From Teichococcus vastitatis (GTDB lineage Bacteria > Pseudomonadota > Alphaproteobacteria > Acetobacterales > Acetobacteraceae): a stretch of 64,000 nucleotides of DNA. Positions 52,950-61,941 of this stretch are shown piece by piece. The notes below the pieces were generated by a model, which was not told the DNA's origin, ran no database searches, and was given only the letters and a program-made list of their open reading frames with translations. Each line of letters opens with the position of its first letter. The first letter of the stretch is position 1. Position numbers and translations under genes: made by a program. The DNA lies in NCBI RefSeq assembly GCF_003604215.1, contig NZ_QXGS01000002.1, forward strand, positions 310,001-374,000. Direction: 5' to 3'.

Positions 52950-53429
52950 ATGCCCGAAGCTGCGCGGCGCGACCGTGTTTTCCTGGTGATGGTGGATGAC
53001 AGCCAGGAGCGGCGCGTCGCCATGCGCTACGCCTGCCTGCGGGCGCGCAATGGCGGCGGCCGCGTCGCCCTGCTGCGGGTGATCGAGCCGGAAGGCACGG
53101 TGGAATGGGCCGGCGTCGGCGCCATGCTGCAGGAGGAGCGGCGCGAGGAAGCCGAGAAGCTGCTCTCCGCCTTGGCCGCCGAGGTGCAGGAGATCACCGG
53201 CGGCCTGCCGATCCTGCTGATCCGCGAGGGCGAGACGCGTGACGAGCTGCTGGCCCTGCTGGAGGAGGATCCGCGCCTGTCGATCCTGATCCTGGCATCG
53301 GGCGTCAATGGCGGCGGGCCCGGGCCGCTGATTACCGCGCTGACCGGCCGCTACGCGCCGCGGCTGCGGGTGCCGCTGACCATCGTGCCCGGCAACCTGG
53401 ATGACGTGGAGCTGGCCCGCGTCACCTGA
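52950..53429 (+). CDS. universal stress protein (UspA) family
   Basis: A 159-residue Usp-fold protein. It starts with VFLVMVDDSQERRVAMRYAC (beta-1/alpha-1), has VALLRVIEPEGTVEWAGVG after, and ILILASGVNGGGPGPLITAL before RVPLTIVPGNLDD, where the G-x-x-G-type nucleotide loop is recognisable. Its ATG abuts the TIGR02186 stop (gap 0), completing a TauE-TIGR02186-Usp operon. It may sense ATP or act as a cytosolic accessory of the exporter; this is inference from linkage. Confidence 0.85.
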   Translation: MPEAARRDRVFLVMVDDSQERRVAMRYACLRARNGGGRVALLRVIEPEGTVEWAGVGAMLQEERREEAEKLLSALAAEVQEITGGLPILLIREGETRDELLALLEEDPRLSILILASGVNGGGPGPLITALTGRYAPRLRVPLTIVPGNLDDVELARVT

Positions 53430-53530
53430 GGGCGGGCGGTGCCGCGGCCCTTTGCGGTTGCAGCGGCGCGCCGGATGTCCCACATCCCATGCGGACCGGA
53501 TACCCGACCTTCACGCACGGAAAAGCGCTC

Positions 53531-54100
53531 ATGTTCATTGAAACGGAATCCACGCCCAATCCCGCCACGCTGAAGTTTCTGCCTGGCCAGGACGTGATGG
53601 GCGCCGGCGGCACTGCCGACTTCACCTCGGCCGAGGCGGCGTCCCGTTCTCCGCTGGCCGAGCGGTTGTTCGCCCTGGATGGCGTGGCCCGCGTCTTTCT
53701 CGGCGCCGACTTCGTCACCGTCAGCAAGACGGCCGGAACCGAGTGGGAGGCGCTGAAGCCGCAGGTGCTGGCGCTGCTGATGGAGCACCTGATGGCGGGC
53801 CGCCCGGTGTTGCTGGGGCAGGAGTTCACCGACGAGGCGGTGGAAGAGGACAGCGATCCCGCCGATGCCGAGATCGTGGCCCAGATCAAGGAGCTGCTGG
53901 ACACCCGCGTGCGTCCGGCGGTGGCCGGCGACGGTGGGGACATCGTGTTTCGCGGCTTCCGCGACGGCATTGTCAAGCTGCATCTGCAGGGTGCCTGCTC
54001 GGGCTGCCCGTCCTCGCGCGCCACGCTGAAGCATGGCGTCGAGAACATGCTGCGCCACTACGTCCCCGAGGTGGTGGCGGTGGAACAGGTCGAGGTCTGA
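53531..54100 (+). CDS. NifU-like Fe-S cluster scaffold/carrier protein
   Basis: A 189-residue protein. The N-terminal Nfu_N domain starts MFIETESTPNPATLKFLPG; the C-terminal NifU domain has VRPAVAGDGGDIVFRGF and the cluster-binding CSGCPSSRATLKHGVENML (Cys-x-x-Cys). This is the NfuA-type carrier that transfers 4Fe-4S clusters in many alphaproteobacteria. The ATG at 53531 gives the family start; the frame to 53489 adds non-conserved residues. A very strong hairpin ends the gene. Confidence 0.93.
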   Translation: MFIETESTPNPATLKFLPGQDVMGAGGTADFTSAEAASRSPLAERLFALDGVARVFLGADFVTVSKTAGTEWEALKPQVLALLMEHLMAGRPVLLGQEFTDEAVEEDSDPADAEIVAQIKELLDTRVRPAVAGDGGDIVFRGFRDGIVKLHLQGACSGCPSSRATLKHGVENMLRHYVPEVVAVEQVEV

Positions 54101-54111
54101 TCCGGCCGCTT

Positions 54112-54139
54112 CCGCGGCGGGGCCAGTGCCCCGCCGCGG
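54112..54139. terminator. very strong bidirectional terminator hairpin
   Basis: Perfect 12-bp arms (CCGCGGCGGGGC, loop CAGT, GCCCCGCCGCGG) lie between the convergent NifU-like and PilZ-like genes, 12 bases after each stop. This is the most stable palindrome noticed in the window. Confidence 0.75.
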
Positions 54140-54150
54140 CCCCGCTCGTG

Positions 54151-55233
54151 TCAGCGCCCCGATCCCCGTGCGGTCAGCCGCGCCAGGGCGTTCTCCTGGC
54201 GCGGGCTGAGCGCCAGGAAGCGCAGCCGCAGCACGGCGTCCTCATGCTCCACCACCTGCGCCTCGATGCGGCCGAGCCCGTCGACATCCACGGCCAGCGC
54301 CTGCCCTGCCCGCATTGTGCCGGCCGCCCAGCGCAGGGCACTGCCGCCGCGCGACATGTTGATCACCGCGGCGCGCTGCGGCGCGGCACCGGGCAGCAGC
54401 AGCCGCGCGAACAGCGCCACCTCCGCCCGGTCGGCGCCGCGCCGCGCGGGAACGGAGCGCCGCCGCCACAACAGCCAGCCCACGCCCCCGAACATGGAAG
54501 CCGCCAGCCCCCCCAGCCACAGCGGTGCGGCGTCCTCGGCCTCGATGGTCGTCGACGCCGGTGCCCCGAACAGCGGCGGCAGCCGGTCGCCGGCCGTGCT
54601 GCGGCGGGGCGGCGTCGCGACGGAGGGCTTGGCCGGTGCCGTGCCGCCGCCCAGCAGAAGCACCCCGATCGCCTGCAAAGCCGCATCGTGGTTGCGCCGG
54701 CCCTGGTGCCATTCCCCGGGGGTGAGGGGCAGTGCGGCGGGGTGGGTGGCCAGCCGGTCCATGCGACGACGCAGGCTTCGCCGCGCGGCGAGCGTCGCCT
54801 CCACCAGCCGCAGCCGGGCCCGCAGCCCCTGGTCGGCCGGCAGGCCCGCATCGTCCCGCATGGCCAGGAACAAGCCCTCCAGGCTGCTGTCTGCCTCGGC
54901 GCGGGCGGCACGCAGCAACTGCCGGTCCGCCTCGGCCAGGGTGGAGCTCCGCTCCAGCAGCCGCAGCGTCACGGCGTCCTCGCGGGCCTGCGCGTCCCGC
55001 GCGGCGTGCCACAACAGCCGGGTCCGGGCCGAGGCGGCGAAGGACGAGCCCGCTTTCGCCGGCCGGTGGCGCAGCAATGCGGCCGCCGCGCCGAGGCGCA
55101 GCACCCGCAGCAGGCTGCGTCGAACAGGCCGAAGGGCCAGGAACACGGCGGCACGATCCTTGTTCTGCTGCGGCAAGGCGCCGGAGGGCCGGCGGCATCC
55201 GCGCAGACTGGCCCGATTGCTTTGCGAAACCAT
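54151..55233 (-). CDS. PilZ-like domain membrane protein, N-terminal region unknown
   Basis: A 360-residue protein. The first 200 residues are helical and Arg/Ala-rich (RTRLLWHAARDAQAREDA, RRSLRRRMDRLATHPAALP) with no recognised family. A single membrane span is at about residues 240-260 (LWLGGLAASMFGGVGWLLWR). After it, the C-terminal 95 residues look like a PilZ domain: RRGADRAEVALFARLLLP, then VINMSRGGSAL, which is the N-x-S-x-x-G half of the c-di-GMP site. The first RxxxR half is less clear. The start at 55231-55233 was chosen; a longer frame to 55401 covers the hisB upstream region. Confidence 0.65.
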   Translation of the reverse strand: MVSQSNRASLRGCRRPSGALPQQNKDRAAVFLALRPVRRSLLRVLRLGAAAALLRHRPAKAGSSFAASARTRLLWHAARDAQAREDAVTLRLLERSSTLAEADRQLLRAARAEADSSLEGLFLAMRDDAGLPADQGLRARLRLVEATLAARRSLRRRMDRLATHPAALPLTPGEWHQGRRNHDAALQAIGVLLLGGGTAPAKPSVATPPRRSTAGDRLPPLFGAPASTTIEAEDAAPLWLGGLAASMFGGVGWLLWRRRSVPARRGADRAEVALFARLLLPGAAPQRAAVINMSRGGSALRWAAGTMRAGQALAVDVDGLGRIEAQVVEHEDAVLRLRFLALSPRQENALARLTARGSGR

Positions 55234-55369
55234 GAAGGCGCCACAAGGCCCGGCGCGCCCGCGATCGGGATTCCGCAACCGTTTCCCGGCGCCGCCTCCC
55301 GCAGCATCCCTCCCGGAACCATCCCCGGGGAACGATGTCCCATGAAGGAATTCCCCCGTGGACCCATCC

Positions 55370-55405
55370 TTGGGCAATCCCCCGGGCAATCCCCTGGGCA
55401 ACCCC
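55370..55405 (+). repeat. three 12-bp tandem repeats upstream of hisB
   Basis: TTGGGCAATCCC, CCGGGCAATCCC and CTGGGCAACCCC follow each other without gaps, ending 25 bases before the hisB ATG. They lie in the leader between the divergent PilZ-like gene and hisB. Their role, if any, is unknown; they might reflect slippage. Confidence 0.6.
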
Positions 55406-55430
55406 CGCCTCCCGGTCTAGGAAGCCCCGC

Positions 55431-56036
55431 ATGGACAGCAAGCCGCGCACTGCCGACATCGCCCGCAGCACCAGCGAAACCCAGATCCAGGTGTTGCTCC
55501 GCCTGGACGGCACCGGGCAGGCGCGCGTCAACACCGGCATCGGCTTTCTCGACCACATGCTGACGGCGCTGGCGCGGCACAGCCTGATCGACCTCGAGGT
55601 GGACGCGAAGGGCGACCTGCACATCGACTTCCACCACACCACCGAGGATGTCGGCATCGTGCTGGGCCAGGCGGTGAAGCGGGCGCTCGGCGACAAGCGC
55701 GGCATCCGCCGCTACGGCGCCGCCCTGGTGCCGATGGACGAGGCGTTGGTGGAGGCCGTCATCGACATCTCCGGCCGCCCCTTCCTGGCCTGGACCGTGG
55801 CGTTCCCGCGCGACAAGGTCGGCGCCATGGACACCGAGCTGTTCGAGGAGTTCTTTCGCGCCTTCGCCATCAATGCGGGCATCACCCTGCATGTGATCCA
55901 GAAGGCGGGCAGCAACGCGCACCACATCGCGGAAGGCTGCTTCAAGGCGCTGGCGCGCGCGCTGCGCCAGGCGGTGGAGCCCGATCCGCGAGCGGCCGGG
56001 GCGATTCCCTCCACCAAGGGCTCGCTCGACGGATGA
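55431..56036 (+). CDS. hisB: imidazoleglycerol-phosphate dehydratase
   Basis: A 201-residue enzyme dehydrating imidazole glycerol phosphate to imidazole acetol phosphate. Both metal-binding histidine motifs are present: [15 protein letters not shown] and [16 protein letters not shown], along with the [17 protein letters not shown] segment. It is the monofunctional form, without a phosphatase domain; HisN at 16.6-17.3 kb fills that role. The ATG at 55431 is preferred to an upstream frame running through tandem repeats. It overlaps the DUF2628 gene by 4 bases. Confidence 0.96.
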   Translation: MDSKPRTADIARSTSETQIQVLLRLDGTGQARVNTGIGFLDHMLTALARHSLIDLEVDAKGDLHIDFHHTTEDVGIVLGQAVKRALGDKRGIRRYGAALVPMDEALVEAVIDISGRPFLAWTVAFPRDKVGAMDTELFEEFFRAFAINAGITLHVIQKAGSNAHHIAEGCFKALARALRQAVEPDPRAAGAIPSTKGSLDG

Positions 56037-56479
56037 GCCGGGCCTGGACGGTGCACCCGCCGGCCAGCCTGCCGGCCTCCTCGGTTCCCGCCGCCGGCAC
56101 GCCCGCCCGCAGGCCCGCCGCCGCGCCGGCGCGAGACGCCGGGCTGCTGCTGATCCCGGAGCGGTTCTCGCTGCTGGCGGCGCTGCTGCCGCCGCTGTGG
56201 TTCCTGCTGCACCGGCTGTGGTGGCCGTTGCTGGCTTATCTGGTCTTCAGCCTGGCGCTGGCCATGCTGGCGCCGCGGGGCAGCGCCCTGCCGCTGGGGC
56301 TGGCGGCGCAGCTTCTGGTGGGGCTGCACGCGCAGGATCTGCGGCGCTGGCAGCTCGCCCGGCGCGGCCGGCCGGCCGCCGCGGTGGTGCTGGCCCGGGA
56401 TGAGGCGGCGGCGATGCTGCGCGCATTGGATGCGCGCCCGGACTGGGCCGCGCTGGAAGCGAAAGGACCTCGGGCATGA
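56033..56479 (+). CDS. DUF2628 family membrane protein
   Basis: A 148-residue protein. After a Pro/Ala-rich N-terminus ([18 protein letters not shown]) comes the DUF2628 core: [37 protein letters not shown] and [19 protein letters not shown], with two or three membrane segments. It lies between hisB and hisH with 4-base overlaps on both sides, an arrangement seen in alphaproteobacterial his operons. Function is unknown; the coupling suggests it is expressed with histidine genes for convenience or membrane association. Confidence 0.8.
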   Translation: MSRAWTVHPPASLPASSVPAAGTPARRPAAAPARDAGLLLIPERFSLLAALLPPLWFLLHRLWWPLLAYLVFSLALAMLAPRGSALPLGLAAQLLVGLHAQDLRRWQLARRGRPAAAVVLARDEAAAMLRALDARPDWAALEAKGPRA

Positions 56480-57129
56480 AGGTGGCGGTGGTGGATCCCG
56501 GCTCGGGCAACCTGGCATCGGTGCTGCGGGCGCTGCACCGTGCGGCGTCCGACGCCGGCCTGCATGCCGCCATCACAGTGGAAACCACGGCCGAGGCGGT
56601 GGCGCGCGCCGACCGCATCGTGATGCCGGGCCAGGGCGCTTTCGCCGCCTGCCGCCGCGGCCTGGACGCCATGCCGGGCATGGTGGAGGCGGTGCAGGAG
56701 GCGGCGATCCACCGGGCCGTGCCGTTTCTCGGCATCTGCGTCGGCATGCAGCTGATGGTGGAGCGCGGGCTGGAACACGGCGTGACGCCCGGCCTTGGCT
56801 GGATCGGCGGCGAGATGGCGCCGATGGACCCGCGCGATGCCACCGGCGACGCCCTGCCGCTGCCGCAGATGGGCTGGAACGCGCTGGATTTCACCCCCGA
56901 AGCGCATCCCGTGCTGCACGGCGTCACGCCGGGCGACCACGCCTACTTCGTGCATTCCTTTGCGCTGTCCGGCGGCCGTCCCGGCGAGGTGCTGGCCACC
57001 ACCGATTACGGCGGGCCGGTGGCCGCCATTATCGGCCGGGACAACCTGTTCGGCACCCAGTTCCATGTCGAGAAAAGCCAGTTCACCGGCCTGCGCATGC
57101 TGGCCAATTTCCTGCAATGGTCGCCCTGA
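56476..57129 (+). CDS. hisH: imidazole glycerol phosphate synthase, glutamine amidotransferase subunit
   Basis: A 217-residue class I glutamine amidotransferase. The N-terminus is VAVVDPGSGNLASVLRAL, the catalytic Cys is in LGICVGMQLMVERG, and the His/Glu pair is in TQFHVEKSQFTGLRM. It supplies ammonia to HisF for imidazole ring closure. HisF is not present in the window, so the partner is encoded elsewhere. It overlaps the DUF2628 gene (ATGA) and the GNAT gene starts two bases after its stop. Confidence 0.95.
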   Translation: MKVAVVDPGSGNLASVLRALHRAASDAGLHAAITVETTAEAVARADRIVMPGQGAFAACRRGLDAMPGMVEAVQEAAIHRAVPFLGICVGMQLMVERGLEHGVTPGLGWIGGEMAPMDPRDATGDALPLPQMGWNALDFTPEAHPVLHGVTPGDHAYFVHSFALSGGRPGEVLATTDYGGPVAAIIGRDNLFGTQFHVEKSQFTGLRMLANFLQWSP

Positions 57130-57131
57130 GC

Positions 57132-57701
57132 ATGTCGGCGCTGAACCATGAGCTGCTGGTGGAGCGTACCGAGGCGCTCGACGAGGCCGATCTGGCGGAT
57201 CTGTGCGAAGCCACCGATGCCGCCATCATCGAGGGTGGCGGCTTCGGCTGGGTGGAGCCGCAGGGACGGGAGGCGCTGGCGCGGCATTTCCGCGGCGTGC
57301 TGCTGGTGCCTTCGACCGAATTGTTCATCGCCCGGCTCGACGGCGTGCCGGTGGGCTCGGCGCAGCTGATCCGCCCGCCGCGCAACAACGAGGCGCAGGC
57401 CTTCGGCGCGCAGCTGACCCATGCCTATATCGCACCCTATGCCCGCGGCCACGGGCTGGCGCGGCTGCTGGTGCGGCGGGTGGAGGAGCGGGCGGCCTCG
57501 CTCGGCCACCGGGTGCTGAACCTCGACGTGCGGGAAACGCAGAGCACCGCCATCACCCTGTTCAAAACCATGGGCTACACCCAATGGGGCACGCACCCGG
57601 CCTATGCGCGGGTGCGCGGCCGCACCGTGGCGGGCCATTATTATTTCAAGCTGCTGGAGCCGCCGCATGGCCGCGCCCTCGACATGCGGGCCGGCGGCTG
57701 A
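57132..57701 (+). CDS. GNAT family N-acetyltransferase in the his operon
   Basis: A 189-residue acetyltransferase. [20 protein letters not shown] is motif A with the Arg/Gly-x-Gly pyrophosphate loop; [21 protein letters not shown] is motif B, split by the beta-5 strand. It matches the GNAT members placed between hisH and hisA in several Rhodospirillales. An alternative in-frame start 15 bases upstream overlaps hisH. The substrate is unknown, and the his genes need no such activity, so it may be a passenger. Confidence 0.82.
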   Translation: MSALNHELLVERTEALDEADLADLCEATDAAIIEGGGFGWVEPQGREALARHFRGVLLVPSTELFIARLDGVPVGSAQLIRPPRNNEAQAFGAQLTHAYIAPYARGHGLARLLVRRVEERAASLGHRVLNLDVRETQSTAITLFKTMGYTQWGTHPAYARVRGRTVAGHYYFKLLEPPHGRALDMRAGG

Positions 57702-57726
57702 GATCCGCGCGGCCGAAGGAATCCCG

Positions 57727-58449
57727 ATGAGCTTCACCCTTTATCCCGCCATCGACCTCAAGCAGGGTCAGGCCGTGCGCCTCAAGCGCGGCGACATGGC
57801 GCAGGCCACCGTCTATGGCGACCCGGCCACCCAGGCGCGGGCCTTTGACGAGGCCGGCTTCGAATGGCTGCATGTGGTGGACCTCGACGGCGCCTTTGCC
57901 GGCCGGCCGGCCAATGCCGCGGCGGTGGCCGCCATCCTGTCCGCCACCTCCCGCCCGGTGCAGCTGGGCGGCGGCATCCGCGACATGGCGACGGTGGAGG
58001 CCTGGCTGTCGCGCGGCATCGCGCGGGTGATCCTGGGCTCGGCGGCGGTGAAGGACCCGGATTTCGCCCGCGCCGCCTGCCGCGCCTTCCCGGGCCAGGT
58101 GGCGGTCGGCATCGATGCGCGGGACGGCATGGTGGCGACGGAGGGTTGGGCGGAAACCAGCGGCGTGTCTGCCCTCGACCTCGCGCTGGGCTTCGAGGAT
58201 GCGGGCGCCGCGGCCATCATCCACACCGACATCGACCGGGACGGCATGCTGGGCGGCGTCAATGTGGAGGCCACGGCGGCGCTGGCGCGGCGGCTGTCGA
58301 CGCCGGTGATCGCATCGGGCGGTGTCGCCGGGGTGCAGGACATCACCGCGTTGCGGGCTGCCGGCAGCGTCGCCGGCACCATCATCGGCCGGGCGCTGTA
58401 TGATGGCCGCCTGACGCCGGCCGAGGCGATCGCCGCCAGCCGCCCCTGA
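57727..58449 (+). CDS. hisA: ProFAR isomerase (HisA)
   Basis: A 240-residue TIM barrel isomerase. The start [19 protein letters not shown] holds the catalytic Asp, followed by [43 protein letters not shown] and [13 protein letters not shown] (second Asp), then [13 protein letters not shown]. It interconverts ProFAR and PRFAR upstream of HisF/HisH. The neighbouring hisF and hisE that often follow are absent here. Confidence 0.96.
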   Translation: MSFTLYPAIDLKQGQAVRLKRGDMAQATVYGDPATQARAFDEAGFEWLHVVDLDGAFAGRPANAAAVAAILSATSRPVQLGGGIRDMATVEAWLSRGIARVILGSAAVKDPDFARAACRAFPGQVAVGIDARDGMVATEGWAETSGVSALDLALGFEDAGAAAIIHTDIDRDGMLGGVNVEATAALARRLSTPVIASGGVAGVQDITALRAAGSVAGTIIGRALYDGRLTPAEAIAASRP

Positions 58450-58554
58450 ACGGCGGTTCGCCGGCCTGTGTTCCGGAATGGAACCGGCTTCCGGAGGCCG
58501 CGTTTACCGGCCGCCCGCTCGCTCCAGGGCGGCCGGAACAAGGGAACAGCCAGG

Positions 58555-59154
58555 ATGTCCGAACTCGTGGTGGTGGGCTTCGATGACCCCGGCCAGGCCG
58601 ACCAGGTGCTCGCCAAGCTGGGCAAGCTGCGCCAGGAATACCTGATCGACCTGGAAGACGCGGTGATCGCGGTGCGCGATGCCGATGGCGAGGTCCGCCT
58701 CAAGCAGAGCATCAACCTCACCGCCGCCGGCGCCGCCTCGGGCGGGTTGTCGGGCGCGCTGTGGGGCTCGCTGGTCGGGCTGCTGTTCCTGAACCCGCTG
58801 GCCGGCATGGCGATCGGCGGCGCCATCGGTGCCGGCACCGGCGCGCTGTCCGGCTCCATGGTCGATTACGGCATCAATGACGACTTCATCCGCTCCCTGG
58901 CGGACACCATCCCGAACAATTCCTCGGCGCTGTTCGTGCTGATCCGCAAGGTGCAGCCGGAAAAGGTGCTGGCGGAACTGGCCGGCATACAGGGTCGGGT
59001 GCTGCGCACCTCGCTGTCGCCGGAGCAGGAGGGCCGGCTGCGCGAGGCGCTGGCCGACCATCAGGCGGTCGCCGCCGCGCCGGCAGGGCCAGGGGCCGGG
59101 ACCGGAACAGGAGTCGTGGGCGGGCTGGGGGCGATGCCGCGGCCGGGCGCCTGA
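58555..59154 (+). CDS. DUF1269 family membrane-associated protein
   Basis: A 199-residue protein. An N-terminal alpha/beta segment (VVVGFDDPGQADQVLAKL, then LEDAVIAVRDADGEVRL) precedes a Gly-rich hydrophobic hairpin (about 62-100, AGAASGGLSGALWGSLVGLL and AIGGAIGAGTGALSG), then FIRSLADTIPNNSSALFVLI, all as in DUF1269. A Gly/Ala-rich tail follows. The function of the family is unknown; some relate it to envelope stress. It lies about 100 bases after hisA, so it may be its own transcription unit. Confidence 0.85.
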   Translation: MSELVVVGFDDPGQADQVLAKLGKLRQEYLIDLEDAVIAVRDADGEVRLKQSINLTAAGAASGGLSGALWGSLVGLLFLNPLAGMAIGGAIGAGTGALSGSMVDYGINDDFIRSLADTIPNNSSALFVLIRKVQPEKVLAELAGIQGRVLRTSLSPEQEGRLREALADHQAVAAAPAGPGAGTGTGVVGGLGAMPRPGA

Positions 59155-59220
59155 GCACCCGGCGCAGGGATGCGGCGAGCGGAACGGGCCCGCCGCCGCC
59201 CGCGAGGCCACCCGGCAAGG

Positions 59221-59811
59221 TCAGGCCAGCGTCACGGCCTGGTCGAAGGCCAGGCGCGGCAGCCGGCCGAACAGCCCGCTCTCGTCGCCATAGCCCAGAT
59301 TCACCAGCATGTTGGTCTTGCAGCCGCCATCCGGGAAGAACGCCTCGTCCACCTTGGCGGCGTTGAACCCGCTCATCGGCCCGGTATCGAGGCCGAGCGA
59401 CCGCGCCGCCAGGATCAGATAGGCGGCCTGGAGCGAGGAATTGCGAAAGGCGGTGGCCTCGGCGAAGGCGGGGCTGCCGGTGAACCAGGACTTCGCATCG
59501 GCATGCGGGAACAGCTCCGGCAGCTTGCTGTAGAACGCCACGTCCCAGGCGACGATGGCGATCACCGGGGCGCTCATGGTCTTCTCCAGATTGCCGGATG
59601 ACAGTGCCGGGCGCAGCTTCTCCTTGGCCTCGGGCGTGCGGATGAAGACGAAGCGGGCCGGTTCGCAATTGGCGCTGGTGGGGCCCATCTTCACCAGCTC
59701 GTACAAATCCCGCAGCGTCTCGTCGGACACCGGGCGATCCTGCCATTTGTAATGCGTGCGGGCGGTGCGGAACAGCTGGTCGAGCGCCTGGGCGCCGAGA
59801 GGTTCGGCCAT
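59221..59811 (-). CDS. nitroreductase family protein, RutE-like malonic semialdehyde reductase
   Basis: A 196-residue FMN-dependent oxidoreductase. The start [20 protein letters not shown] and the [16 protein letters not shown] segment match RutE/HadB-like enzymes; [20 protein letters not shown] and [11 protein letters not shown] follow the usual order. In E. coli RutE reduces malonic semialdehyde from uracil degradation; here no other rut gene is near, so the annotation as a general nitroreductase is safer. An inverted repeat directly covers the ribosome-site region upstream. Confidence 0.85.
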   Translation of the reverse strand: MAEPLGAQALDQLFRTARTHYKWQDRPVSDETLRDLYELVKMGPTSANCEPARFVFIRTPEAKEKLRPALSSGNLEKTMSAPVIAIVAWDVAFYSKLPELFPHADAKSWFTGSPAFAEATAFRNSSLQAAYLILAARSLGLDTGPMSGFNAAKVDEAFFPDGGCKTNMLVNLGYGDESGLFGRLPRLAFDQAVTLA

Positions 59812-59823
59812 CGGATCTCACTC

Positions 59824-59841
59824 CTGTGCGTTGCAGCACAG
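59824..59841 (-). promoter_or_regulatory. inverted repeat next to the RutE-like ribosome site
   Basis: CTGTGC and GCACAG form 6-bp arms with a six-base loop. On the minus strand the right arm runs into AGGAG, 13 bases before the ATG, so a folded leader or a bound repressor could block initiation. It also holds TGC-N3-GCA, as in the palindrome at 9358. Confidence 0.4.
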
Positions 59842-59993
59842 AATGAGCCGCGGCGGCGCGGCTGCCAATCCCGCCCGCCGATGATGGTGATTGCCCGCTT
59901 GAATGACGCACCTCCTCGAATGGCGCGCATGAAAACGCCCCGGATGGCGGACCATCCGGGGCGCGTCGTGTTCTCCGACGGGAGCGGCGAGGA

Positions 59994-61715
59994 TTACTCG
60001 TCGCTGACCATCTGGTTGCGGCGGCGGATCGCGGCGCCAAGGATGTCGCCCAGCGACGCACCGGAGTCGGCGGTGCCGTACTCCTTCATCGCCTCGCGCT
60101 CCTCCTCCACTTCCTTGCCCTTGATGGTCAGGGCCAGGCGGCGGGCGGCACGGTCCACGGCCGTGACCTTCGCATCAACCTTCTCGCCGATGGCGAACTT
60201 GTCGGGGCGCTGGTCGTTGCGGTCGCGGGCCAGCTCGGCGCGCCGGATGAAGCCGGTCAGCACCTCGTCGACCTTCACCTCGATGCCGTTCTGCTCGACC
60301 TTGGTCACGATGCAGGTGACAACATCGTTCTTGCGAACGCGATCCAGCACCTCGGCGGCGGGGTCGGCGGCCAGCTGCTTGATGCCGAGGGAGATGCGCT
60401 CCTTCTCGACGTCAACGTCCAGCACCTTGGCCTTGACGACCTGACCCTTCTGGTACTCGGCCATCGCCTGCTCGCCGGCGACGTCCCAGGACAGGTCGGA
60501 CATGTGCACCATGCCGTCGATCTCGGGAGCCAGACCCACGAACAGACCGAACTCGGTGATGTTGCGGATCTCGCCCTCGACGATCGAGCCAGGGCCGTGG
60601 CTCTCCAGGAACAGCTCCCAGGGATTGCCCTGGGCCTGCTTCAGGCCGAGCGAGATGCGGCGCTTCGGCTCGTCCACGTCCAGGATCATCACGTCGACTT
60701 CCTGCGATGTCGCGACGATCTTGCCCGGATGGACGTTCTTCTTGGTCCAGCTCATCTCGGAGACGTGGACCAGACCCTCGACGCCCGGCTCCAGCTCCAC
60801 GAAGGCGCCGTAATCGGTGATGTTGGTCACGCGGCCGCTGAACTTCGCACCCACCGGGTACTTGATCGCGACGCCTTCCCACGGGTCGGACATCAGCTGC
60901 TTCATGCCGAGGCTGATGCGCTGCGTCTCGGAGTTGAAGCGGATCACCTGCACGCGGACCTGCTGACCGATGGTCAGGGCCTCGGAGGGGTGATTGATGC
61001 GGCGCCAGGCGATGTCGGTGACGTGCAGCAGGCCGTCCACGCCGCCGAGGTCGACGAACGCACCGTAGTCGGTGATGTTCTTGACCACGCCGTCGAGGAT
61101 CATGCCTTCCTTCAGGCCCTGGATCAGCTCCGAGCGCTGCTCCGCACGGGTCTCTTCGAGGACGGCGCGGCGCGACACCACGATGTTGCCGCGGGCGCGG
61201 TCCATCTTCAGGATCTGGAAGGGCTGCGGCGAGCCCATCAGCGGGCCAACGTCGCGCACCGGGCGGATATCGACCTGGGAGCCAGGCAGGAAGGCCACGG
61301 CGCCGCCGAGATCGACGGTGAAGCCACCCTTCACGCGGCCGAAGATGACGCCGTTGACGCGCTGCTGCGCGTTGAACGCCTTCTCCAGGTTGGTCCAGGC
61401 TTCCTCGCGGCGGGCCTTCTCGCGCGACAGCACGATGGAGCCGTCACGGTCCTCGTAGCGCTCGACGAACAGCTCGATGACGTCGCCGGGCTTGACTTCG
61501 GCCTTCTGGCCCTGCGGCGCGAATTCCTTGAGAGGGACGCGACCCTCAGACTTCAGCCCGACATCCACGACCGCGAAATCGTCGTCGACGCGGATGACCT
61601 TGCCGGTAACGACGGAGCCGGCGAAGCCGGTATCGGCGCCAAGCGTGGCGTCGAGCAGGGCGGCGAAGTCTTCCATGCCACCCTGGGTCGTGGAAAGGCT
61701 GTTGGCATTTGCCAT
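59994..61715 (-). CDS. rpsA: 30S ribosomal protein S1
   Basis: A 573-residue protein with six S1/OB repeats. The first (about 30-95, DDFAVVDVGLKSEGRVPL) and second are the more divergent N-terminal pair that bind the ribosome; repeats three to six each show the ITDYGAFVDLGGVDGLLH-type pattern (GAFVDLGG, GAFVELEPG, FGLFVGLAPE, GIEVKVDE). The start MANANSLSTTQGG at 61713-61715 is chosen; a longer frame to 61916 covers the leader without conservation. It unfolds mRNA for translation initiation and is normally autoregulated. It does not follow cmk here. Confidence 0.97.
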   Translation of the reverse strand: MANANSLSTTQGGMEDFAALLDATLGADTGFAGSVVTGKVIRVDDDFAVVDVGLKSEGRVPLKEFAPQGQKAEVKPGDVIELFVERYEDRDGSIVLSREKARREEAWTNLEKAFNAQQRVNGVIFGRVKGGFTVDLGGAVAFLPGSQVDIRPVRDVGPLMGSPQPFQILKMDRARGNIVVSRRAVLEETRAEQRSELIQGLKEGMILDGVVKNITDYGAFVDLGGVDGLLHVTDIAWRRINHPSEALTIGQQVRVQVIRFNSETQRISLGMKQLMSDPWEGVAIKYPVGAKFSGRVTNITDYGAFVELEPGVEGLVHVSEMSWTKKNVHPGKIVATSQEVDVMILDVDEPKRRISLGLKQAQGNPWELFLESHGPGSIVEGEIRNITEFGLFVGLAPEIDGMVHMSDLSWDVAGEQAMAEYQKGQVVKAKVLDVDVEKERISLGIKQLAADPAAEVLDRVRKNDVVTCIVTKVEQNGIEVKVDEVLTGFIRRAELARDRNDQRPDKFAIGEKVDAKVTAVDRAARRLALTIKGKEVEEEREAMKEYGTADSGASLGDILGAAIRRRNQMVSDE

Positions 61716-61941
61716 GAAGTGCGATGTTCCTGATCCGGCCGCGACTCGCCGCCACGGCAGGATTCCTGCGCCCCCATTCGCATGGGCACGGCTTGACCGG
61801 GCATCCTGCGCATGGGCGGATGCCGCTCGGTCCTGTTGATGTGGGTGGTGTTTCCGGCCCGCCCGTTTCCGGCCCGGCATCACGGCCGGGGCCATGAAGC
61901 GGGGGCGCCCCGGCACCAGTTCGGTTCCAGGGCGAAGCGTT

